Positions 7,754-15,147 of a stretch of DNA of 15,147 nucleotides are shown piece by piece. The notes beneath the pieces were generated by a model. That model was not told where the DNA came from, did no database searches, and worked only from the letters and a program-made list of their open reading frames with translations. The translations under genes and the position numbers were made by a program. The stretch covers positions 1 to 15,147 of the forward strand of contig JAGHYO010000029.1 in NCBI GenBank assembly GCA_017743605.1. The letters run 5' to 3'. Each line of letters begins with the position of its first letter. The first letter of the stretch is position 1. Origin of the DNA: Thermoflexus sp. (GTDB lineage: Bacteria; Chloroflexota; Anaerolineae; Thermoflexales; Thermoflexaceae).

Positions 7754-8749
7754 TCACCGGGAAAGGCCGGTGGAGCCCCAGGGGCGGCGGAGGCCGCGAC
7801 GGTGACGCCAGCGCCACCAGACTCCCACCGGATACCCACACATCTTCGCGATGTCCCCCCAGACCCGGATCAGCGGCACCCACCCCAGCATCCGGATCCG
7901 ATCCCGCCAGGGGTAGTTCCCCCATAGCCGGAAAAGCCTGCGATACGGGGCCCGCAGATACAGCGCGCCCCCGATGAGATATCCTAGGGCGAACAACGGA
8001 TGCCCCCCCAGGCTGAGCCCGGCCAGCAACGGGACCAGGCCCAGATAAGTGCCGTAACGGACGGCGTGGCGCAATCGCCACAGATCCGCCTTCCCATCCC
8101 CCCGCGCATACCGGTAATACTGTAAAAAGAAGGCCCGCATGGTCGGCCGGGGGCGGAAATAGACCGCCGCCTCGGGGACAAAGGCGAAGGGACCGAAGCG
8201 CTCATAGAGGGCGAAGTCGAAGATCAGATCCTCGCAGTAATCCAGCCACTCAGGGTAGCCGCCCACCGCCTCCCAGGCAGACTTGCGGAAGGCCACGGAG
8301 CGGCTGGAGGGCCAGAACCGCTCGGGCCGGATGTCCCGCAGCTCGGGCAGCACCGTGGCGGCCATGGCCGCCTCAAAGGGGGTCCGGTGGGCTGGGAGGA
8401 AGAAGCCGGCCGCGACCATGGTCTCCGGCCGCTCCCCGAAGGGGCGGAGCAGATGGCGCAGCCAGTCCGGGTGCAGGCGCACCCCCGCGTCGGTTGCGGC
8501 GATGATCTCCCCCCGGGCGGCGGCGATGGCCCGGTTGCGCCCCTGGGCGATGTTGGTCCCCGGCGCCTCGATCACCCGCAGGGGCAGCCGCCGCTCTGCC
8601 CGAAGGCGCTCCAGGGTCCCATCGGTGGACCCCCCATCGGCGATGACGACCTCGTCGGGCGGATGGGATTGCGCCGCCAGGGAATCCAGAAGATCCTGGA
8701 TGGAAGCGGCTTCGTTTTTGACCGTGGCGATCACGGAGACCGCTGCCAT
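7754..8749 (-). CDS. Family 2 (GT-A) glycosyltransferase, membrane-associated
   Basis: 331 residues from ATG 8749, chosen because MAAVSVIATVKNE is the family N-terminus; the open frame further upstream overlaps plsX and is unlike the family. The nucleotide-sugar fold shows VSVIATVKNEAASI, then VVIADGGSTDGT and ATDAG in the DxD position. The acceptor region has GGYPEWLDYCEDLIFDF. The C-terminal part has RAFFLQYYRYARGDGKADL and two hydrophobic segments (about 240-275), typical of enzymes that glycosylate membrane-bound acceptors at the inner face of the membrane. The sugar and acceptor cannot be told. It begins 25 bp after the plsX stop without a clear Shine-Dalgarno, so it may be translationally coupled as the last gene of the operon. 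Confidence 0.9.
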   Translation of the reverse strand: MAAVSVIATVKNEAASIQDLLDSLAAQSHPPDEVVIADGGSTDGTLERLRAERRLPLRVIEAPGTNIAQGRNRAIAAARGEIIAATDAGVRLHPDWLRHLLRPFGERPETMVAAGFFLPAHRTPFEAAMAATVLPELRDIRPERFWPSSRSVAFRKSAWEAVGGYPEWLDYCEDLIFDFALYERFGPFAFVPEAAVYFRPRPTMRAFFLQYYRYARGDGKADLWRLRHAVRYGTYLGLVPLLAGLSLGGHPLFALGYLIGGALYLRAPYRRLFRLWGNYPWRDRIRMLGWVPLIRVWGDIAKMCGYPVGVWWRWRHRRGLRRPWGSTGLSR

Positions 8750-8774
8750 GTGCAGAAACTCAGAGGCTTTTCGC

Positions 8775-9842
8775 TCAGGGGGCGGCCGCTTCCAATGAGG
8801 CGGAAGCCTGGAGGGCGGCGAGGCCTTCCCGGATGGCGGCCAGCATCCGGCCACGCACCGCCCGGACAGCGGCGCGGATGGCGTTCCCGACGGCCTTAGG
8901 GTCGGAGCGGCCGTGCCCGATCACCACCACCCCGTCTACCCCCAAGAGGGGCGCCCCGCCATACTCCCGGTAATCCAGGCGGCGGAGAATCTCCCGAAGG
9001 CTGGGGAGCAACAGCAGCAGGCCAGGGGCGGCCAGGAGCAGCCCCGGCAACGCCACCGCCAGCCCGGCGCGGTCCAGGGCGCCGTCGGTCAGCTGGGCTC
9101 GGAGGAAGCGAACCAGGAAGCTGACGAACCCCTCCGTGTGTTTGACCACGACGTTGCCGGTGAAGCCATCCGTCACCACCACCTCGGCAGCTCCCCGGGG
9201 GATGTCCTTCCCCTCGACGTTGCCGATGAAGTTCAGCCCGCTGGCCTCCAGGCGGCAGTAAGCTTCCCGGACCAGGACGGAGCCTTTGCCGGGCTCCTCC
9301 CCGTTGGAGAGGATCCCCACCCGGGGACGAGGCCACCCGAGCACCCGCTCGGCGTAGACTGCGCCCATCATCGCGAACTGCACCAGATGCTCGGGCTTCG
9401 GGTCGGTGTTGGCGCCGATGTCGAGCAGCAGGCAGTGCCCCCGCAGAGTGGGATAGGGGGTGGCCAGCGCCGGCCGGTCGATGCCGGGGATCCGCCCCAG
9501 GTGGAAGAGGGCTGCGGCCATCACCGCCCCCGTGTTCCCCATCGAAACGAAGGCGTCCGCTTCCCCAGCGCGCACCCGCCGAATCCCCACCACCATCGAG
9601 GAGTCCTTCTTCTCTTTCACAGCCATCGTATGCTCGTGCATCTCCACGACTTCGGAGGCGTGGACGATGGAGAGCGGGAGGCCGGCCGCACGACGGCCCA
9701 ACGTTGCCCGGAGACGATCCTCCGGGCCGACCAGAAGGATGTGGAGATTGGGGATCTCCCGCAGCGCCCGCAAGGTGCCTTCCACCGGGACATGGGGCGC
9801 GTGATCGCCTCCCATGGCATCCAACGCGATCCGCACGGTCAT
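8775..9842 (-). CDS. plsX: Phosphate acyltransferase PlsX
   Basis: 355 residues from ATG 9842. PlsX makes acyl-phosphate from acyl-ACP, which PlsY uses to start phospholipid synthesis at the membrane. Seen: the N-terminal IALDAMGGDHAP, SMGNTGAVMAAAL, LLLDIGANTDPKPEHLVQFA, GILSNGEEPGKG, NFIGNVEGKDIP, VVTDGFTGNVVVK and the C-terminal REYGGAPLLGVDG. Length and order match the family (about 330-350). The start at 9842 fits the family and has GGGAG 11 bases upstream; an ATG at 9860 would add six residues but lacks a ribosome site. It follows meaB by 39 bp. PlsX is usually beside fab genes, so this neighbourhood is less common. Confidence 0.97.
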   Translation of the reverse strand: MTVRIALDAMGGDHAPHVPVEGTLRALREIPNLHILLVGPEDRLRATLGRRAAGLPLSIVHASEVVEMHEHTMAVKEKKDSSMVVGIRRVRAGEADAFVSMGNTGAVMAAALFHLGRIPGIDRPALATPYPTLRGHCLLLDIGANTDPKPEHLVQFAMMGAVYAERVLGWPRPRVGILSNGEEPGKGSVLVREAYCRLEASGLNFIGNVEGKDIPRGAAEVVVTDGFTGNVVVKHTEGFVSFLVRFLRAQLTDGALDRAGLAVALPGLLLAAPGLLLLLPSLREILRRLDYREYGGAPLLGVDGVVVIGHGRSDPKAVGNAIRAAVRAVRGRMLAAIREGLAALQASASLEAAAP

Positions 9843-9881
9843 GTTCCGAGACACTCCCATGGGGAAAAATACGGATCCGGC

Positions 9882-10880
9882 CTATCCTAGACCTTCCAGG
9901 AGTTGCTCCACCGCCGCGGAGAAATCGATCTCCCGGCGCATGAGCTGATCCACCAACCCATCCAAGCGGGCACGGCCGACCCGCTGGGCGATGCGGGCCC
10001 ACAATCGCTCCCGGGCCCGGGCGGCCAGCTCCTCCGCCACCCGCCGCCGACGCCGGGCCTCCCCTTCCCCGCTCTGCTCCAGATACATTCGATGGCGCTC
10101 AATCGCCTCCGCCAGCTCCGGGATCCCCTGGCCAGAGAGGGCGACGGTCTGCAAGATGGGAGGGGTCCAGCCCTCTATGGCCGGCTCCACCTGCTGGGTG
10201 GTCATCGTCTGTCCGTGGTGGCGGATGACGGCAGGCTGGCCCAGGGAGAGCATCGTGCGCAGGATGTGCAGGGTGGCGGCCGCGCCCTCCCGGTCTGCCT
10301 TGTTGACCACCAAGATGTCTGCGATCTCCAGGATGCCTGCCTTGATCGCCTGGATGTCGTCCCCCAGGCCAGGGGCCTGGACCACAACCACTGTGTCGGC
10401 CGCGCGGGCGATGTCCACTTCCACCTGGCCCGCCCCCACCGTCTCCACCAGGATCCGCTGGAAGCCCACGGCGTCCAGGGCCCGGAGGACCTCCTGGGTC
10501 GCCCGGGCCAGCCCGCCCAGGCTGCCCCGGGTGGCCATACTCCGGATGAAAACCCCGGGGTCCATCGCCACATCCTGCATCCGGATGCGGTCCCCCAGCA
10601 GGGCGCCGCCGGTGAAGGGGCTGGTGGGATCCACGGCGATGATCCCTACGGTCTCCCTGCGCTCCCGATAGGCCCGGGCCAGGGCGTTCACCAGCGTGCT
10701 CTTCCCGGAGCCGGGGGGGCCGGTGATCCCAATCACATAGGCGTTCCCGGTGTAGGGGAAGAGATGGGCGCTCAGCCGGGCCGCTGCTTCCCCGCCTTCC
10801 TCCAGCAGGGAGAGCATCCGCGCCAGCGCCCGGCGGTCCCCCACTCGGGCGCGTTCAAAGAGGGCGATCGGATCTCCCAT
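9882..10880 (-). CDS. meaB: MeaB-type G3E GTPase, chaperone of methylmalonyl-CoA mutase
   Basis: 332 residues, full length for MeaB/ArgK. The P-loop is GPPGSGKS at 54-61. Next come VDPTSPFTGGALLGDRIRM (about 83-101), the switch-region motif ETVGAGQVEVD at 146-156 and NKAD at 193-196 for guanine recognition. The C-terminal helical arm (ARRRRRVAEELAARARERLW) is a dimerisation element of this family. MeaB gates adenosylcobalamin loading and protects B12-dependent acyl-CoA mutases. Here it follows the stand-alone B12-binding subunit by 18 bp, which supports that role over the older LAO/AO transport label. The start at 10880 gives the usual N-terminus and has GGGAGAG upstream. Confidence 0.96.
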   Translation of the reverse strand: MGDPIALFERARVGDRRALARMLSLLEEGGEAAARLSAHLFPYTGNAYVIGITGPPGSGKSTLVNALARAYRERRETVGIIAVDPTSPFTGGALLGDRIRMQDVAMDPGVFIRSMATRGSLGGLARATQEVLRALDAVGFQRILVETVGAGQVEVDIARAADTVVVVQAPGLGDDIQAIKAGILEIADILVVNKADREGAAATLHILRTMLSLGQPAVIRHHGQTMTTQQVEPAIEGWTPPILQTVALSGQGIPELAEAIERHRMYLEQSGEGEARRRRRVAEELAARARERLWARIAQRVGRARLDGLVDQLMRREIDFSAAVEQLLEGLG

Positions 10881-10898
10881 GGAAGGCTTCTCTCCCGC

Positions 10899-11336
10899 TC
10901 AGGGTGCCACCGGCTCTCCGGCCGCCTTCAAATCCTCCGGCCGGATGCCAAAGTGATCACAGATGAACCGCACGATGGACTCAGTGCTGGCCCCCGGCCC
11001 GAAGACCTCCTGGATGCCGGCGGCCCTGAGGGCCGGCACGTCCTCCTCTGGGATGATGCCCCCGGCGATGACCAGCACATCGTCCAGGCCGCGCTTGCGG
11101 AGCTCCTCCACCACGCGGGGGAGCAGCGTCATATGGGCGCCAGAGAGGATCGAGAGGCCTACCACATCCACGTCTTCCTGTAGGGCGGCCTCGGCGATCA
11201 TCTCCGGGGTCTGCCGCAAACCGGTGTAGATGACCTCGAACCCCGCGTCCCGGAGGGCCCGGGCGACCACCTTGGCCCCCCGATCATGCCCGTCCAGCCC
11301 CGGCTTGGCGATCAGCACACGGATCTTGCGCCCCAT
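10899..11336 (-). CDS. Stand-alone cobalamin-binding subunit of a methylmalonyl-CoA-type mutase
   Basis: 145 residues from ATG 11336, with GAGG about six bases upstream. The product is a single B12-binding Rossmann-like domain. DGHDRG at 15-20 is the DxHxxG motif, whose His17 serves as the lower cobalt ligand; SILSGAH (62-68) and AGGIIPEED (91-99) complete the signature. It corresponds to the small or C-terminal domain of methylmalonyl-CoA mutase in the split, archaeal-like arrangement. The catalytic (beta/alpha)8 subunit is not in the window and must be elsewhere if the enzyme works. It heads the probable operon with meaB, plsX and a glycosyltransferase. Other acyl-CoA mutases (isobutyryl, ethylmalonyl) share this domain, so the substrate is not certain. 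Confidence 0.92.
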   Translation of the reverse strand: MGRKIRVLIAKPGLDGHDRGAKVVARALRDAGFEVIYTGLRQTPEMIAEAALQEDVDVVGLSILSGAHMTLLPRVVEELRKRGLDDVLVIAGGIIPEEDVPALRAAGIQEVFGPGASTESIVRFICDHFGIRPEDLKAAGEPVAP

Positions 11337-11372
11337 GGTCCGCCTCGCCCGATGGGATGGATCCCCACTTCC

Positions 11373-11378
11373 ATTGTA
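11373..11378 (-). promoter_or_regulatory. Candidate -10 box for the B12-subunit/meaB operon
   Basis: TACAAT on the minus strand matches five of six consensus bases and lies about 37 bases upstream of the ATG at 11336. No good -35 hexamer stands 16-18 bases upstream, so this is tentative. Confidence 0.3.
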
Positions 11379-11405
11379 ACGCAAGGGGGATGCGGAAGTT
11401 CACCC

Positions 11406-12137
11406 CTACGGAACAAGTCGGACCCCGAGGGATCCAGAGGAGGGGAGCGGATGGGCGATGAGGATCAGACGGTGGGAGTCGCTCCACGGTGGCCAGCAGG
11501 TGACGAGGGTCAACCGCTCTACGGCCGTCGCGCGGATCCAGCGGACGTTAGCCTCCTCGACCGCAAACGGCGGGTCCCGCTCCGAGAGGATGTGGCGTTC
11601 GACGACCTTGTGTTCCCGCGCGCTGCCGACCGCATCGATCCGGATGCGTGCCCTAGGGGGGAGATCGATCAGATAGCAGAAGACCGCCTTGGCGATGTTG
11701 GGGCGCCCGTTGAGCATCAGGTTCCCGGTCTCGCTGACCCAGGCCGAGGTCGAGATCCAGCTGGCCGCTAGCGCTTCAGGGGCGAGCCATTCCCAGTAGC
11801 CGCGCCCCGCTATGAGGGCGATCCGTAACGGCATAACCGGCATGGGCACGTCCGGCCCGATGGCAGGGACCGCGATCCGCAAGGGGATTCCGCGGGCCAG
11901 CGTTTCCGGACGCGAAAGCGTCAGCGCTACGGGCGACGCCGTCCACAAGGACGCCGGGGATGGAGCGGGCCCGACCTCCGGCGCCGTCACACCGGCAAGC
12001 GGTGCGGATCCCTCCTGGATCGCCTTCGCCATCCCCAGCAGCACCCCCGAGCAACACGGATCCCGGATGGAGCCAAGCAGCGGCCCGAGGATGAGCGTCC
12101 GCGCTATAGCCCGGGCTCCCCACTCCCAGTCGGGCAT
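11406..12137 (-). CDS. Sortase-family protein lacking the catalytic His
   Basis: 243 residues from ATG 12137, preceded by GGGGAGG. The C-terminal half is a sortase fold: PLRIAVPAIGPDVPM, WISTSAWVSETGNLMLNG, then LTLVTC with Cys214 and the Arg223 of SHRLILIAHP. Active sortases have Gly-His in the NG-x-x-NI segment; here it reads NGRPNI, so Arg145 (codon CGC, one step from CAC) takes the place of the catalytic His. The N-terminal hydrophobic segment (about 9-36) is interrupted by RDPCC, an unusual membrane anchor. A substrate with an LPxTG-like signal was not found. The protein may be inactive or decaying, consistent with the stop-bearing small ORF just upstream. The frame itself is open and the fold call is good. 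Confidence 0.8.
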   Translation of the reverse strand: MPDWEWGARAIARTLILGPLLGSIRDPCCSGVLLGMAKAIQEGSAPLAGVTAPEVGPAPSPASLWTASPVALTLSRPETLARGIPLRIAVPAIGPDVPMPVMPLRIALIAGRGYWEWLAPEALAASWISTSAWVSETGNLMLNGRPNIAKAVFCYLIDLPPRARIRIDAVGSAREHKVVERHILSERDPPFAVEEANVRWIRATAVERLTLVTCWPPWSDSHRLILIAHPLPSSGSLGVRLVP

Positions 12138-12228
12138 CCGGCATCCTCCCCAGGGGCCGAATGTGGAGCCTATCGCCGGGTCCACGAGCGGGAGCGTAAC
12201 CCGAGGATCAAGAGGCCGCCGTCGATCC

Positions 12229-12468
12229 CTAGGACGCAGGCCGTCGGAAACCATCGAGAAGACTCCTTGGATCCCCCATGGGCCCCAGCAGCTCCTCATC
12301 CAGCTGCTCCGTGGGACGCGGAGTGGGGGAAAACGGCACAGGCAAGGGAGGGACGGCCGTGGCGGGAACCGGGGCATCGGCGTGGGCAGGATGGGCGTTG
12401 CAGTTTGTTGTCTACAGGATCTGCCGACCGGCAGCCGTTGACGCTCTTGGAATAGGGCGCTTCCTCAT
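12229..12468 (-). pseudogene. Small secreted Pro-rich ORF with in-frame TAG, upstream of the sortase
   Basis: From ATG 12468 the minus strand reads 18 codons (MRKRPIPRASTAAGRQIL), then TAG at 12414-12412. It continues in the same frame through AHPAHADAPVPATAVPPLP, a Thr/Pro linker and an acidic tail (TEQLDEELLGPMGDPRSLL) to TAG 12231-12229. The composition after the internal stop is very protein-like. The first part with AHADA resembles a signal peptide damaged in its hydrophobic core. The ribosome site is weak. It lies 91 bp upstream of the sortase in the same direction and may once have been its functional neighbour. No family is recognised, and a chance open frame in GC-rich DNA cannot be excluded. 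Confidence 0.4.
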
Positions 12469-12560
12469 GGGGTCCAAGGGAGAGGCGAACTGCCCGCTGG
12501 AGACGCACCAAGGGCTGGGGAAGCGGTGCGGATTGCGGAGTCGCTTGCGCCGTCGTGAGA

Positions 12561-12590
12561 TTGGACCGCCTTTGCCGCACGCATTAGAAT
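12561..12590 (+). promoter_or_regulatory. Probable tpx promoter
   Basis: TTGGAC (12561-12566) and TAGAAT (12585-12590) are separated by 18 bases. The -10 matches five of six consensus bases; the -35 keeps only the TTG core. Transcription would start near 12597, about 68 bases before the tpx ATG. Confidence 0.45.
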
Positions 12591-12664
12591 GAGTTCAGTG
12601 GTCCGAAACCCATGGATCCTGCGATGTGTCCGGGACCTATCCTGAACGCTTCGGGAGGCGATCG

Positions 12665-13201
12665 ATGACAGTGGAGCGCTTCGGGGCGGTAACCTTCCGC
12701 GGCAAGCCTTTGACGGTGATCGGGGAGCCTCTCCGGGTGGGCGACGTCGCCCCTGACGTGGAGCTGGTGGCTCCCGATCTGAGCTCCTTCCGCATCCGCA
12801 GCACCGATGGCAAGATCCGCATCCTCAGCGTGGTGCCCTCCTTAGACACCGGGGTGTGCGACGCCCAGACCCGGCGCTTCGACCAGGAGGTGGCCCGCTT
12901 CGGGGACGAGGTGGTCCTCATCACAGTCAGCGCGGATCTCCCCTTCGCCCAGCGCCGCTGGGCTGCCGAGGCCAACGCCCAGCACGTCCTCGTGGCCTCC
13001 GATCACCGAGAGATGGCCTTCGGCCAGGCCTACGGGACCTGGGTTAAGGAGCTCCGCCTGGAGCGGCGCGCCGTCTTCATCCTGGACCGCGACGGGACGG
13101 TCCGCTACGCTGAGTATGTCCCCGAGATCACTCAGCACCCCAACTACGATGCGGCCCTTGAGGCGGTCCGCTCCCTGCTGGGCCAGCCGGAGCCCCGTTG
13201 A
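12665..13201 (+). CDS. tpx: Thiol peroxidase (Tpx, atypical 2-Cys family) with a single Cys
   Basis: 178 residues from ATG 12665, with GGGAGG seven bases upstream; an in-frame ATG at 12626 lacks such a site. Tpx reduces hydrogen and alkyl peroxides in the cytosol. The peroxidatic site is PSLDTGVCDAQTRRF with Cys65, and the family segments SADLPFAQ, FGQAYG and VFILDRDGTVRYAEYVPEIT are present. E. coli-type enzymes have a resolving Cys in RFCGAEG; here the aligned residues are RRWAAEA, and Cys65 is the only Cys in the protein. The enzyme must therefore use a 1-Cys mechanism with an external thiol. It appears monocistronic, with its own promoter and terminator. Confidence 0.95.
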   Translation: MTVERFGAVTFRGKPLTVIGEPLRVGDVAPDVELVAPDLSSFRIRSTDGKIRILSVVPSLDTGVCDAQTRRFDQEVARFGDEVVLITVSADLPFAQRRWAAEANAQHVLVASDHREMAFGQAYGTWVKELRLERRAVFILDRDGTVRYAEYVPEITQHPNYDAALEAVRSLLGQPEPR

Positions 13202-13243
13202 GGGGAAGGGCTGCGCCTTCGAGGGCCATGCGCCCCTATGCCC

Positions 13244-13275
13244 GGGGGGACGGCGATATGCGTCCCCCCTCTTTC
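13244..13275 (+). terminator. Rho-independent-type terminator after tpx
   Basis: GGGGGGACG (13244-13252) pairs fully with CGTCCCCCC (13261-13269) across an 8-base loop, followed by TCTTTCC. The 9-bp GC stem is strong; the T-run is short. It lies 42 bp after the tpx stop. Confidence 0.6.
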
Positions 13276-13289
13276 CGCCATGATCCCAT

Positions 13290-13334
13290 CCGCCCCATTG
13301 AAATTAAAGGGGGCGGGGGGACGTGCTATGCTGA
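13290..13334 (+). promoter_or_regulatory. uvrA leader: hairpin and possible promoter
   Basis: CCGCCCC (13290-13296) pairs with GGGGCGG (13310-13316) around an AT-rich loop. TGC-TATGCT near 13326-13334 resembles an extended -10 and would start transcription about 25 bases before the uvrA ATG. No LexA-type box is recognised. Weak support. Confidence 0.3.
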
Positions 13335-13364
13335 GAAATTGGCTTCAGACGGAGGAAGCGGTAA

Positions 13365-15128
<1,764 letters not shown>

Positions 15129-15147
15129 CTGTCTCTTATACACATCT
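15129..15147. other. Tn5/Nextera mosaic-end adapter remnant
   Basis: The last 19 bases, CTGTCTCTTATACACATCT, are identical to the Tn5 mosaic end used in tagmentation library adapters. They follow the native uvrA codons for GGYV directly, and UvrA proteins do not continue with LSLIHI here. This is untrimmed library sequence at the contig end, not genome. Confidence 0.97.

Noticed and set aside
7040..7977. Plus-strand open frames through the repeat region
   Set aside because: They are generated by the repeat units themselves (KSRRKPL-type repetition). They lack a credible ribosome-site start and run into the antisense of the glycosyltransferase.
9903..11183. 426-codon plus-strand open frame opposite meaB and the B12 subunit
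   Set aside because: His/Gln/Pro-rich composition without motifs, and antisense to two clearly recognised genes.
12138..12377. N-terminal extension of the sortase from an upstream ATG
   Set aside because: The extension is Pro/Arg/Trp-rich and unlike sortases. ATG 12137 has a strong GGGGAGG, and the other frame here reads as the separate small ORF.
15129..15147. Genuine Tn5-like transposon end inserted in uvrA
   Set aside because: The 19-base mosaic end is an engineered sequence used in library preparation, and it sits exactly at the contig terminus.

Overview
This is a GC-rich bacterial contig end. The proline/threonine-rich secreted linkers, the TolB-like propeller lipoprotein, the sortase, the split B12-dependent mutase subunit beside MeaB and the general codon use suggest a member of the Chloroflexota, perhaps a thermophilic Anaerolineae/Thermoflexus-type lineage. 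That placement is inference from style, not from a marker gene. The right edge is not native: the last 19 bases (15129-15147) are the Tn5/Nextera mosaic-end sequence, so the true contig stops inside uvrA.

Layout. (1) 1-291: the C-terminal end of an IS transposase runs in from the left edge and abuts a 48-residue signal-peptide ORF. (2) 304-1167 (-): a membrane-anchored protein of unknown function, with a promoter and a palindromic operator-like element upstream. (3) 1552-3105 (+): intact guaA. (4) 3184-6906 (+): an OmpR-type response regulator, a histidine kinase and a beta-propeller lipoprotein with a C-terminal LolA/RseB-like domain. Each of the three is broken, by an in-frame TGA, a one-base frameshift, and an in-frame TAG plus frame changes. 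(5) 6907-7753: non-coding, with several hairpins followed by an approximately 83-bp tandem array of REP-like palindromes. (6) 11336-7754 (-): a probable operon of a stand-alone cobalamin-binding mutase subunit, meaB, plsX and a family-2 glycosyltransferase. (7) 12468-11406 (-): a small secreted proline-rich ORF carrying an in-frame TAG, then a sortase whose catalytic His position is Arg. (8) 12665-13201 (+): a thiol peroxidase that lacks the resolving Cys, followed by a good terminator. (9) 13365-15128 (+): the first 588 codons of uvrA.

The main biological pattern is selective decay. Housekeeping genes (guaA, plsX, meaB, the B12 subunit, tpx, uvrA) read cleanly, while the envelope-sensing and cell-surface modules (two-component system, propeller lipoprotein, sortase locus) carry stops, frameshifts or a lost catalytic residue. 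I did not find a clearly new multi-gene defence or metabolic system. The most unusual items are the decayed two-component/propeller-LolA cassette, the palindromic tandem array, the degenerate sortase locus and the one-Cys Tpx.
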